A DNA stretch of 64,000 bases, from the NCBI RefSeq assembly GCF_000172155.1, contig NZ_ABIZ01000001.1:2075105-2139104 (forward strand). Direction: 5' to 3'. Within the stretch, counting starts at the first letter, position 1; each line of letters opens with the position of its first letter. The stretch is from Verrucomicrobium spinosum DSM 4136 = JCM 18804 (GTDB lineage: Bacteria; Verrucomicrobiota; Verrucomicrobiia; Verrucomicrobiales; Verrucomicrobiaceae). The notes under the pieces were generated by a model. That model saw nothing but the letters and a program-made list of their open reading frames with translations. It made no database searches and was not told the origin of the DNA. Shown piece after piece: positions 1 to 8,126 of the stretch. Position numbers and translations under genes: made by a program.

Positions 1-788
1 CTGACGACGAAATCCTGCTCTGCCATACCCGTGAGTACCTGGAAACTGCCAAGCGCGACGTCGCAGGGGGCAGGAGTGATCTCAGCACTGGCGACACCGC
101 GATCTGCCCGCGCTCCCTGGAGGTGGCGCGCCACGCCACCGGTAGCGTGGTGGAGGCGGTGGATGCCGTCATGACCGGGAAGCTCAAGAACGCATTTTGC
201 GCCGTGCGACCTCCTGGGCATCATGCCCGCCCTGCGCAGGGGATGGGATTCTGCTTGTTCAACAACATCGCCGTTGGAGCCCGGGTGGCCCAGAAGAAGC
301 ACGGGGCCGGCCGGGTCTTGATCGTGGACTGGGATGTGCACCACGGCAACGGTACGCAGGATATCTTCTATGCAGATGGGAGTGTGATCTTTGCCAGCAC
401 CCACCAGGCTCCCTGGTATCCCTACACAGGGTGGGCGGAGGAGAAAGGCGAGGGGAAAGGCAAGGGAATGATCCTGAATTTCCCATTCCCGGCGGGAGCG
501 GGCTATGGCGAGATCGGTGGAGCGCTGGAGCACCACATTTTGCAGGAAGCCGCCCGGCTCAAGCCGGATCTCGTGATGATCTCAGCAGGGTTTGACTCCC
601 GGGTGGATGATCCTCTGGGGCAGTTTCAGCTCACCGATGCGAATTTTGCCGCGCTCACCAAGACCCTCATGAGGTTCGCGGATGAGCACTGCTCCGGAAG
701 GCTGGTTTCCGTACTGGAGGGGGGCTACAATCTTGATGGTTTGGGAAAAGCGGTGACCGCCCATGTGACCGCTCTATCCGGGGGTTGA
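1..788 (+). CDS. Histone deacetylase family protein (AcuC/HdaH-like), 5' truncated
   Basis: The reading frame is already open at base 3, so the true start lies outside the window. Visible family landmarks in order: GDT early, CAVRPPGHHA with the catalytic His pair, WDVHHGNGTQ with zinc ligands Asp and His, SAGFDSR with a further zinc Asp, and EGGYNLDGL near the end. These are the classic zinc-dependent arginase/deacetylase-fold motifs. Bacterial members deacetylate acetylated proteins, polyamines or other small amides; the substrate here cannot be told from sequence. All catalytic motifs are intact, so the enzyme is probably active. It ends 62 bp before bioA on the same strand. Confidence in the family is high and in the substrate low. 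Confidence 0.93.
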   Translation, partial: DDEILLCHTREYLETAKRDVAGGRSDLSTGDTAICPRSLEVARHATGSVVEAVDAVMTGKLKNAFCAVRPPGHHARPAQGMGFCLFNNIAVGARVAQKKHGAGRVLIVDWDVHHGNGTQDIFYADGSVIFASTHQAPWYPYTGWAEEKGEGKGKGMILNFPFPAGAGYGEIGGALEHHILQEAARLKPDLVMISAGFDSRVDDPLGQFQLTDANFAALTKTLMRFADEHCSGRLVSVLEGGYNLDGLGKAVTAHVTALSGG

Positions 789-850
789 TGGCTCCGCCTT
801 TTGGGTTCATGGGAGGGGCGGCATCTGCAAACTCCCCCCTCTAAACACGC

Positions 851-2143
851 TTGAACTACGCGGAACTCGACAAGGCTTACACCTGGCATCCTTTCACCCC
901 CATGCGCGACTGGTGCGCGGCGGAGCATGAGCCCCTCATGCTCTGTAGCGGAGAGGGGTGCTACCTGGTGGATCAGCATGGCAACCGCTATCTGGATGGG
1001 AACGCCTCCATCTGGACCAACATCCACGGGCACTGCCACCCGCGCATCAACGAGGCCATCAAGGCGCAGCTTGATCGCGTGGCGCACACTTCCTACCTTG
1101 GTTTTGGCAATCCGCCGGCGGCGCAGCTTGCCAGTGAACTCGTGGGGTTCTTCCCCGATGGCGGGCTGGAGAAGGTCTTTTTCTCGGACAACGGTTCCAC
1201 AGCTATCGAGGCCGCCGTGCGGATGTCGCTCCAGTTCTGGAGGCAGAACGGTCAGCCTGGTCGGGACGTCATTTTGGCTTTCGATTCAGCCTATCATGGC
1301 GATACCCTGGGCGCGGCGAGTTTGGGCGGGATCCCACTTTTCAAGGGGAGTGCCAACCAGTTTGGTTATGTGGTACAGCGGGTACGAACGTTTGAGGACC
1401 TGGCAGCTCTCCCGGCTGATGATGTTCAGCACATCGCGGCGGTCATCATTGAGCCGCTGGTTCAGGGGGTGAACACCATGCGTCTCTGGCCCAAGGGCAT
1501 GCTGAAGGCCCTGGAAACCTGGTGCCGGGGGCAGGGGATCTTCCTCATTCTGGACGAAGTGATGACGGGGTTCGGCCGCACTGGCACGATGTTCGCGTGC
1601 CAGCAGGAGAAAGTGGTGCCGGACTTCCTCTGTATGGCCAAGGGGCTCTCCGGTGGGTATCTGCCGCTGGCGGCCACTCTGGTGAATCAACGCGTGTATG
1701 AAGGCTTCCTGGGTGCTCCCTCAGAGGGGCGGACCTTTTTCTACGGGCACAGCTTCACCGGCAATCAATTGGGGTGCGCTGCGGCGCTCGCCAGTCTGGG
1801 CATCTTCCGGGAGGAGAAGGTGCTTGAGCAGCTGCCTGCCAAGATGAAAGTGTTCGAGCGCCTCCTCCAAGGACTGACTGGCCTGCCCCATGTCGCGGAG
1901 ATCCGCCGCTGCGGTTTGATCGCGGGTATCGAGCTGGTAAAACAGCGTTCTCCACGATTGGATTACGATGCAGTGGAGCAGGTGGGCACCCGTGTGTGCC
2001 TGGCTGCCCGCAAACATGGGCTGCTGACACGCCCCATTGCCAACACCATCGTGCTCATGCCTCCGCTTTGCGTGGTGGAGTCTGAACTGAAGACGATGGT
2101 GAAGGCTGTGCGACTGGCTATCGGGGAAGTGTGTGGGGGGTGA
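851..2143 (+). CDS. bioA: Adenosylmethionine-8-amino-7-oxononanoate aminotransferase (BioA)
   Basis: A class III PLP aminotransferase of 430 aa, normal length for BioA. It would transfer an amino group from S-adenosylmethionine to KAPA, giving DAPA in biotin synthesis, in the cytoplasm. Visible signatures: WHPFTPM near the N-terminus (typical of BioA), the substrate-site stretch NIHGHCHPRIN, the cofactor stretch LILDEVMTGFGRTG, and the PLP lysine in MAKGLSGGYLPLAAT. The start chosen is TTG at 851, which places the HPFTPM motif at the usual distance from the N-terminus; no strong Shine-Dalgarno sequence is visible. No other biotin genes are in the window, so the pathway is presumably split across the chromosome. 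Confidence 0.93.
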   Translation: MNYAELDKAYTWHPFTPMRDWCAAEHEPLMLCSGEGCYLVDQHGNRYLDGNASIWTNIHGHCHPRINEAIKAQLDRVAHTSYLGFGNPPAAQLASELVGFFPDGGLEKVFFSDNGSTAIEAAVRMSLQFWRQNGQPGRDVILAFDSAYHGDTLGAASLGGIPLFKGSANQFGYVVQRVRTFEDLAALPADDVQHIAAVIIEPLVQGVNTMRLWPKGMLKALETWCRGQGIFLILDEVMTGFGRTGTMFACQQEKVVPDFLCMAKGLSGGYLPLAATLVNQRVYEGFLGAPSEGRTFFYGHSFTGNQLGCAAALASLGIFREEKVLEQLPAKMKVFERLLQGLTGLPHVAEIRRCGLIAGIELVKQRSPRLDYDAVEQVGTRVCLAARKHGLLTRPIANTIVLMPPLCVVESELKTMVKAVRLAIGEVCGG

Positions 2144-2244
2144 GGACTGGGGGGCGGCGGAATAGGAGAATTCGGCCTAATAAGTTGGGCGTACCGGGCG
2201 TTGAAGGCGGTCGTACTCCTCATTTGTCTAGAGCTATTGCCCGC

Positions 2245-3312
2245 ATGAACCGCCCCCTTGCTTCCCTCCTAATCGTTGGAATCCCACTTGCTCTTTCCGC
2301 GTGCGGCAAGAGCGAAGCCACTGTCGGCAAAGCGACTCCGGAGGTGGTGCAGCAGGAGTCAAAGGAGGCTGTTGCCGCTGCTCCCACAGAGACCGTGAAG
2401 CCGGAAGAGGCTCTGAAGACGGATCCGTCCCTGGCGATGGCTCCTGCCCCCGCTCCTCAGCCTGCCTCGCCCTACGCGGTGACTGATTCGCTCTCCGGTC
2501 TTGGAGATTTTGGCAGTGGGGAGCCCATTGAGCGGCAGGATCTTCCTGAGCGCGGGGTGATGTCCTTCAAAGTGTCCAAAGATCAGAGCACCTTTGCTCC
2601 TATGGAGCACTGGGAGCAATACAACTTCCCGTTCCAGTCAAAGCGCTGGGGACGCTACAGCGTCCGGATCTCGTATTCGCTCAAGTCTTCCACGCTGGGC
2701 GTACAGTTCAAATTCGGCGATCTCCGCCTTAAGAAGACCCTGGTGAGCACCAGTGGCGCGACGAAGCGACTCTATATCGGCGACATCTACATCCCGCAGG
2801 GCGGTGACCAGTTCATGGCGTTCTACACTCCCAATGGCGTGGCGTGGTCCACGTTCGTCTTGGAAGAAGTTGCGCTGGTCCCCACCCAGGAGGGTGAAGA
2901 GGTGAAACCGACCGAAGACGGCTCTCTCCAGTTGCTGGCCAAAGATGCCACGACTTGGAGCGAAAACATGCGCTATGAACCCAAGCCTGAGAAGAATTGC
3001 CTCGGCTTCTGGACCGAGAAGGAAGACTTTGCCGAGTGGGAGTTCACGGTGGACAAGGCCGGCAAATACAATGTGACCGTGCACCAGGGCTGCGGAGCTG
3101 GGGGCGGCAGCGAGGTGGCCATCCAGCTTGGCGAACAGGCGCTCACCTTCAAAGTGCAGGACACTGGCGGCTTCCAGAAGTGGGCTCCCGTGAATGTGGG
3201 TGAACTTGAGATCAAAGAACCCGGCACCTATCGCCTGGCGGTGAAGCCCCAGAGCAAAAATGGCGGGGCCATCATGGATGTGCAGAAGATCGTTCTCGCG
3301 CCTGTCTCGTGA
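2245..3312 (+). CDS. Lipoprotein with tandem carbohydrate-binding-like beta domains
   Basis: A 355-aa exported lipoprotein. ATG 2245 is preferred over an earlier in-frame GTG because it starts a lipoprotein signal (LIVGIPLALSAC, Cys at about residue 19). A Pro/Ala/Glu-rich linker of about 70 residues follows. Then come two similar beta-rich modules (about residues 95-210 and 225-350), each with a predicted 'kAGkYnVtvh...' / 'yRLavkP' style, reminiscent of DUF5077/CBM6-like jelly rolls. No catalytic motif is visible. Likely a periplasmic or surface glycan- or protein-binding lipoprotein; this is inference. The gene follows bioA on the same strand and ends before a hairpin-rich gap. Confidence 0.7.
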   Translation: MNRPLASLLIVGIPLALSACGKSEATVGKATPEVVQQESKEAVAAAPTETVKPEEALKTDPSLAMAPAPAPQPASPYAVTDSLSGLGDFGSGEPIERQDLPERGVMSFKVSKDQSTFAPMEHWEQYNFPFQSKRWGRYSVRISYSLKSSTLGVQFKFGDLRLKKTLVSTSGATKRLYIGDIYIPQGGDQFMAFYTPNGVAWSTFVLEEVALVPTQEGEEVKPTEDGSLQLLAKDATTWSENMRYEPKPEKNCLGFWTEKEDFAEWEFTVDKAGKYNVTVHQGCGAGGGSEVAIQLGEQALTFKVQDTGGFQKWAPVNVGELEIKEPGTYRLAVKPQSKNGGAIMDVQKIVLAPVS

Positions 3313-3332
3313 GTTGGGGAGGAGTGTTGCCG

Positions 3333-3356
3333 GACCCGCAATGGCGGGTCTGGGGT
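3333..3356 (+). terminator. Candidate terminator hairpin after the lipoprotein gene
   Basis: A perfect 7-bp stem gacccgc / gcgggtc (3333-3339 and 3344-3350) with an aatg loop, 20 bp past the lipoprotein stop and followed by a short T-containing stretch (tggggtttct). It is positioned to end the lipoprotein transcript, but the T-run is weak. Confidence 0.45.
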
Positions 3357-3424
3357 TTCTGGCGAGAGCTCTTTGACGGATCGGCCGGAGTTCCCTGAGT
3401 GGGGTGCCAGCGTCAGCAAGGTGG

Positions 3425-3497
3425 AAGAACCGTCTCGGTTCTTGCTTCCGCGAGATCCAGTTTGTGCATAAAGGGCCGAGACGGCTCTTTTTCTTTA
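3425..3497. repeat. Inverted pair of 19-nt REP-like palindromes; the second also a terminator
   Basis: Two related palindromes face each other. 3425-3443 is aagaacc-gtctc-ggttctt, a 7-bp stem with a 5-nt loop. 3471-3489 is aagggcc-gagac-ggctctt, whose reverse complement matches the first in loop (gtctc) and most of the stem. The second is followed by tttttctttacc, giving a good rho-independent terminator on the plus strand. Similar units occur at 35633-35651 and 49655-49673. The paired inverted arrangement resembles BIME-type REP doublets. The rest of the 3313-3550 gap shows no gene. Confidence 0.6.
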
Positions 3498-3550
3498 CCA
3501 AGGCTTCGCTGCCAGTCGAAGTACGCCAGCGGAGCGACTGGCCTCCCTCC

Positions 3551-4678
3551 TTAGCCCTTCTTCTTCGTGGAGACCTTCCGGCTCTCCTCTTCCTTCGCCG
3601 GCGCAGGGGCCACAAAATCTCCGGAGACCAGGTCCAGTAAGCGTTTGCCTGCGGCGGTGAGGGTGCCTTTTTCTCCGCTGCCTGCGATGTAACCGCGGGT
3701 GTAGTAACCGTGGGGCATGCCGCGATCCTTCACCCACGTGATCTGAGCCCTGACCACAGCAAGCGAGCTGGGCTGGACGCGGATGGGCAGACCAGAGTCG
3801 CCGAAGGTGATCTCCCAGGAGGCGGAGGGGGAGGCGGGCGAGTCGGCAAGCCAAGGGTAGTGGCTCAGCAGTTCCAGGTCCCCTTTGCGTGGTATCACAG
3901 CTTTCCAGGTGGGCTCTGTGTTGCGGACAAAGGTGGCAATGGTAAGGCCCGGGTCTTTCTGATGTGCCAGATAGAAGCCAGCGATGTTGATCCCCGTCAG
4001 GTTGATTCCGTTGTAGATGCCGTGCTTGTTGGGGCTGGGGCGGAAGTTCTGGGCGTGCCAGTCATCGAAACGGCTGCTCAGCATGAGGTTGAGCTCCAGG
4101 TGGACGTGGGCCCGCTTCTGGTTCAGCCCGCTGCCTGTGTAGCCCATGACGCCCAAGGGCGTGCCGAGGTGGACTTCCTGACCTGCCTGCACGCCTATCT
4201 TGCTGAGATGGGCATAGAGGGAGAAGAAGGAACCGTCTGGAGTGTCGTGCTGCACCACCACGTAGCGACCGTAGTTGCTGGCCCCGGCGAGCAGGGAGCA
4301 GTGCACCACTTTACCAGGGGAGATGGCGCGGACTTCATCGGTGGGATCGCCTGCGGCATCCCGTTTTGTCGGAGCAATGTCAATGCCCTCATGGAAGGCC
4401 ATCAACACCATCTCCCCACCATGTCTGACCGGTCCCCGGACGTAGCCGTACTGGCCGCCTTCCCAAGGAGTGGAGACCTGATTCTCAAAAATCCGGTCCA
4501 CATACATGTAGAAGGAGGCGTTGTCCCCGCGCAGCAGCGCATCGTTGTCCGTGGGCAGGCCGAGCGGGAACGAGGCTGCTGGAGGGGGGGGCGGCGTCCC
4601 CAACGTCGATGGGGCTTGAGCGGTCAAGCTGGCAGTGGCGGCCAGCAGGCAGGCAACGGCGGGGACGATCCGGATCAT
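3551..4678 (-). CDS. Exported M23 (LytM-type) metallopeptidase
   Basis: A 375-aa protein with a signal peptide (VPAVACLLAATASLTAQA). The zinc-peptidase core lies at about residues 110-230: HEGIDIAP supplies the HxxxD metal ligands, YAHLSKIG the strand motif and HVHLELN the HxH ligand and catalytic His. This is the LytM/lysostaphin fold, normally cutting peptide cross-links in peptidoglycan or glycine-rich peptides. A C-terminal extension of about 130 residues (Pro/Ser-rich, then a basic tail KKKG) has no clear domain. The protein acts outside the cytoplasmic membrane. It is minus strand, just downstream of another exported protein with which it may be co-transcribed. The target bond is not determined. 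Confidence 0.88.
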   Translation of the reverse strand: MIRIVPAVACLLAATASLTAQAPSTLGTPPPPPAASFPLGLPTDNDALLRGDNASFYMYVDRIFENQVSTPWEGGQYGYVRGPVRHGGEMVLMAFHEGIDIAPTKRDAAGDPTDEVRAISPGKVVHCSLLAGASNYGRYVVVQHDTPDGSFFSLYAHLSKIGVQAGQEVHLGTPLGVMGYTGSGLNQKRAHVHLELNLMLSSRFDDWHAQNFRPSPNKHGIYNGINLTGINIAGFYLAHQKDPGLTIATFVRNTEPTWKAVIPRKGDLELLSHYPWLADSPASPSASWEITFGDSGLPIRVQPSSLAVVRAQITWVKDRGMPHGYYTRGYIAGSGEKGTLTAAGKRLLDLVSGDFVAPAPAKEEESRKVSTKKKG

Positions 4679-4717
4679 GCTGCGAAGACGGGTGTGCGGG
4701 CTTTTTTATGGCTGAAA

Positions 4718-5476
4718 CTAGCGCTGGGGCAACAGCGGCTCGGTGGGGACGGTGGGGATGGGATTTGACGGAGGGATGTACGGCTCAGGGGCACCGGGGC
4801 GCACGGGCGTGGGAGCCATGGTGGGGGCGGCTCCTTCCACAGGGATGCGGCTCGTCGTCGGAGCTACCGGCAGGCTGGGGACTTCAGGTTCCGTGGAACG
4901 GCCTTCCTTGCGGGCTTTTTCCTTCGCTTTTTCCTCGGCCTTATGGGCTTCGTAGGCGTCTTTGCGCTCGCGTTTGCCCACAGGAGCCATTTCCATGTTC
5001 TTGTTCATGCTGGGCGGGCCGCCGGGTTTGATGCGAGGGGTCTTCTTGTCCATCTGTGCGATGATCTCAGGGGTGAATCCCTTCCAGATGGTGATCATTC
5101 CATCCGTGACCGGATCATCCATGACCACAAAGTCCACCGGCTTGCCATTTACCATGGCGATCAGGTATTCCCCCTTGCGACCACGGGTGATGATTTCCAG
5201 CGATCCCTTGCCCCGGAAATCGAGCTGGAGTGCGCATCCCTGGGTACCGTCATCTGCAGGAAAGGGATGGAAGGCCACCACGTTCTCCTGGGAGATCTCT
5301 GGAATGAGCTTGAACAGCATCCGCTGACCGCCCATGTCGAGCGGGAAGTAGGTCTTGGGGGGGTCCTGCTCCGAAGCCTGGGCATGGAAGGTGATCGAGT
5401 ACGGGATCTTCTTGCTCATCCCCATGAGGAAGGGGGCGAGGAGCAGAGCAAGCAGGAAAGGGACAAGGCGCTTCAT
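4718..5476 (-). CDS. Exported hypothetical protein with Pro-rich C-terminal tail
   Basis: A 252-aa protein starting with a clear signal peptide (RLVPFLLALLLAPFLMG). Residues 20-150 form an unrecognised globular domain (ITFHAQASEQDPPKTYFPL; later IITRGRKGEYLIAMVNG). Residues about 155-190 are highly charged Lys/Glu/Ala and probably helical or coiled. The last 60 residues are Pro/Ala/Thr-rich and likely disordered. No catalytic motif was recognised. It precedes the M23 peptidase by 39 bp on the same strand, so the pair may work together in the envelope; that is inference from spacing only. Confidence 0.65.
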   Translation of the reverse strand: MKRLVPFLLALLLAPFLMGMSKKIPYSITFHAQASEQDPPKTYFPLDMGGQRMLFKLIPEISQENVVAFHPFPADDGTQGCALQLDFRGKGSLEIITRGRKGEYLIAMVNGKPVDFVVMDDPVTDGMITIWKGFTPEIIAQMDKKTPRIKPGGPPSMNKNMEMAPVGKRERKDAYEAHKAEEKAKEKARKEGRSTEPEVPSLPVAPTTSRIPVEGAAPTMAPTPVRPGAPEPYIPPSNPIPTVPTEPLLPQR

Positions 5477-5579
5477 GGCGGAGATTCAAACGGCAGCGGG
5501 CGGAGAATGCAAGAGGGGAGTCGCGGGCGGGGAGCGGCAAATATTGACCAATGGCTGGCGATTTGGTTCGCTTTGATCC

Positions 5580-7892
5580 ATGCACTTCCATTTTGGCTGG
5601 ATTCCGGTGTGCGTCACCCTGGCGGGCCCGATTTTTGGGCAGGAACCGTTGGCTGGCACGTCCCCCCTGGAGGAGGCAACCGGGGAGGCCCGATCAGCTT
5701 CGATGGTGGCGGACATTGATGGGTTTGCCATGCGCCTCATTCAGGAGGCAGAGGGAAAGCGAGCAGATCTCTGGAAGCGGGACCTGAGTTCTGCCAAGGC
5801 TTACGAGGCCTCGGTAGAGCCCCAGCGGGCCCGTTTGGCGACGATCCTGGGAGTAAACAAACTGGACGTCCGCGTGCCGATGGTGGGGCTGGAGTACCTG
5901 AGCTCATCGGTGCATGAACTGCGTCTGGCGGACGCGGCAAAGTATGGGGTGCACGCCGTGCGTTGGCCAGTGCTGAACGGCGTAAATGGGGAGGGCATCT
6001 ACCTCAAACAACGGGGCGAGACGACCGCGTGCATCGTCCTCCTGCCGGATGCTGATCAGACTCCCGAGGAGCTGGCCGGGCTGGTGCAGGGCAAAGAGGC
6101 TCTTGGCCAGGCGGCCCATGAACTGGGCCTGGCAGGGTGTGATGTGGTCATCCCGGCGCTGATCAACCGGCAGTCGGATTTTTCCGGCAATCCCGAGCTG
6201 GGCCTGCGTACCGACCAGTCGCACCGGGAGTGGATCTACCGGCAGACATTCGAGCTGGGGCGGAATGTGGGGGGCTACGAGCTCCACAAAGTCCTGGCGC
6301 TGGTGGAGTGGATGAGCGCACGGAAGGTGCCAGTGGGCGTCGCTGGCTATGGCGAAGGCGGACGGCTGGCGCTGATGGCGGCTGCACTCGACAAGCGGAT
6401 CGATGCGACGCTGGTGAGCGGGGCTTGGGAGGAGTTGGAAGAGACCTGGCAACGCCCGCTGGAGCGGAACGGCTTTGGGCTGGTGAAGGAGTTTGGCGAG
6501 GCCGAAATCGCCGGTCTGGTGATGCCTCGTCCCCTCATCATCGCCCACGGCCAATATGCCGCCCTCCCTGCCCCGGTGGAGCCAGCTGTGGGTGTGAGGA
6601 AAAACGCCGCCCCTGGCACTCTGACCCCACCTGATGAGGAATCCGTGAGAAAAGGGATCAAGCGGGCCCGCCAACTGGTGGGGGACAAGTTGACCGAGCA
6701 TCTCCGGCTCGTGATCGCCGACGAAGGGGAGCTGGCGATCTTTCCCGTGGAGGCTGTAGGCTGGCTCCGCAAAGCGTTGCGCCTGGGCAAGCTGGACGCC
6801 CCTTCTGAACTGCGCATTCGGCGCGGGTCTCTGCCAGATGATAGAGCGCGGCAACAGCGTCTGGTGAGCGAGCTGGTGGATCACGCCCGGCGGGCGCTTC
6901 AGGTCTGCGAGCGCCAGCGGAACACTCTGGTGTGGAAGCCGCTGGCTGCCGCCAAGACCGACGTAGAGCGGTCGGTTGCCACGGCGAAGCTGCGGGAGAG
7001 TTTTTGGGAGGAGTCGATTGGGCGTCTGCCTGATCCTGCGGGGCCACCCGCCGCCCGGAGCCGCGTTCTGGATCAGAACTCCGAGTTCGTGACTCATGAG
7101 GTGATGCTGGAGGTCTGGCCCGGCGTGCCGGCCTGGGGTTATTTGCTTGTACCGAAGGGCATCAAGGAAGGCGGGCGGCGCCCGGTGGTGGTCTGTCAGC
7201 ACGGATTGGAAGGCCTGCCGGAAGATGTGGTGAATGAGGCCCCTTCAGCCAGAGCCTACGGGGCCTACAAAGGCTTTGCCGCCACTCTGGCCCGCAAGGG
7301 CTATGTCGTGTTTGCTCCGCATAACTTCTACCGCGGCAAGGATCACTTTCGGGTCATTCAGCGGAAGCTCAATCTCGTGGGGCTGAGCCTGTTTTCCGTC
7401 ATCATCGGGCAGCATCAACAGACGCTCGAGTGGCTGAAGACGCAGCCCTTTGTGGATGGGGGGCGAATCGCCTTCTACGGCCTCAGCTACGGCGGCAAGT
7501 CGGCCATGCGCATCCCCGCGGTGCTGCCGGATTATGCCCTCTCCATCTGCTCGGGTGACTTCAATGAGTGGGTGCGAAAGTGCGCCACGGTGGACCTGCC
7601 TTTGAGCTATGTTTACAGCGGCGAGTATGAGATCTGGGAATGGAATCTTGGCAACACCTTCAACTATGCCGAGATGGCGGCGCTGATCGCACCCCGCCCC
7701 TTCATGGTGGAGCGCGGCCACGACGATGGCGTGGGCCTGGATGAATGGGTGGCCTATGAGTACGCCAAGGTCTTCCGGTATTACAACAAGCTGGGACTGG
7801 GGGAGAAGTCTCGGATCGAGTATTTTAATGGTCCGCACACCATTCATGGGGTGGGGACGTTTGAGTTTCTGGAGCGACACTTGGGACGGTGA
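5580..7892 (+). CDS. Exported two-domain alpha/beta hydrolase (acetyl-xylan-esterase-like)
   Basis: A 770-aa protein with a hydrophobic N-terminus ending near FGQEP, probably a signal peptide. It carries two alpha/beta-hydrolase-like halves. The N-terminal half (about 90-400) has a nucleophile-elbow-like GYGEGGRLALM at about residue 256, with Glu where the catalytic Ser should be. The C-terminal half (about 470-770) has intact YGLSYGGKSAM at about residue 634, ERGHDDGV and FNGPHTIHG, giving a plausible Ser/Asp/His set. The C-terminal half resembles the shorter hydrolase at 16678-17823 (MGHSYGGKWAM). Verrucomicrobia carry many such proteins, thought to deacylate polysaccharides; the substrate is unknown. 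It stands alone on the plus strand and is followed by a long palindrome. Confidence 0.85.
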   Translation: MHFHFGWIPVCVTLAGPIFGQEPLAGTSPLEEATGEARSASMVADIDGFAMRLIQEAEGKRADLWKRDLSSAKAYEASVEPQRARLATILGVNKLDVRVPMVGLEYLSSSVHELRLADAAKYGVHAVRWPVLNGVNGEGIYLKQRGETTACIVLLPDADQTPEELAGLVQGKEALGQAAHELGLAGCDVVIPALINRQSDFSGNPELGLRTDQSHREWIYRQTFELGRNVGGYELHKVLALVEWMSARKVPVGVAGYGEGGRLALMAAALDKRIDATLVSGAWEELEETWQRPLERNGFGLVKEFGEAEIAGLVMPRPLIIAHGQYAALPAPVEPAVGVRKNAAPGTLTPPDEESVRKGIKRARQLVGDKLTEHLRLVIADEGELAIFPVEAVGWLRKALRLGKLDAPSELRIRRGSLPDDRARQQRLVSELVDHARRALQVCERQRNTLVWKPLAAAKTDVERSVATAKLRESFWEESIGRLPDPAGPPAARSRVLDQNSEFVTHEVMLEVWPGVPAWGYLLVPKGIKEGGRRPVVVCQHGLEGLPEDVVNEAPSARAYGAYKGFAATLARKGYVVFAPHNFYRGKDHFRVIQRKLNLVGLSLFSVIIGQHQQTLEWLKTQPFVDGGRIAFYGLSYGGKSAMRIPAVLPDYALSICSGDFNEWVRKCATVDLPLSYVYSGEYEIWEWNLGNTFNYAEMAALIAPRPFMVERGHDDGVGLDEWVAYEYAKVFRYYNKLGLGEKSRIEYFNGPHTIHGVGTFEFLERHLGR

Positions 7893-7960
7893 GCCGGTAG
7901 CCGGTGCGGGTTCGAGGTAATCCAATGTGGAAGAGTGGGTCATGGCTGGTAGAGCGGTGA

Positions 7961-8027
7961 CCGCCTAAAGGCGGAACTCCAACCATGAAATGGGAGCGGA
8001 GAGGGTTGGAGTTCCGCCTTTAGGCGG
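7961..8027. repeat. Perfect 24-bp inverted repeat with nested palindromes
   Basis: Arms 7961-7984 and 8004-8027 are exact reverse complements around a 19-nt spacer. Each arm also contains a small palindrome, ccgcc-taaa-ggcgg, so the element can fold as one long hairpin or two short ones. No T-run follows, so a REP/MITE-like dispersed palindrome is as likely as a terminator. It lies between two hydrolase genes on the same strand. Confidence 0.7.
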
Positions 8028-8126
8028 GTCAGTGGGTCTTGTGCGCTTCTCCTGCAAGATGGTGGTCAACTGATGGCGTTTTGGTTGAAGCTCAGTACAG
8101 GAGCTGCTTCTGTTTTCCACCTCCCC

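Noticed and set aside
5904..7202. 432-codon minus-strand open frame
   Set aside because: Antisense of the double hydrolase gene; no domain and no plausible start context.
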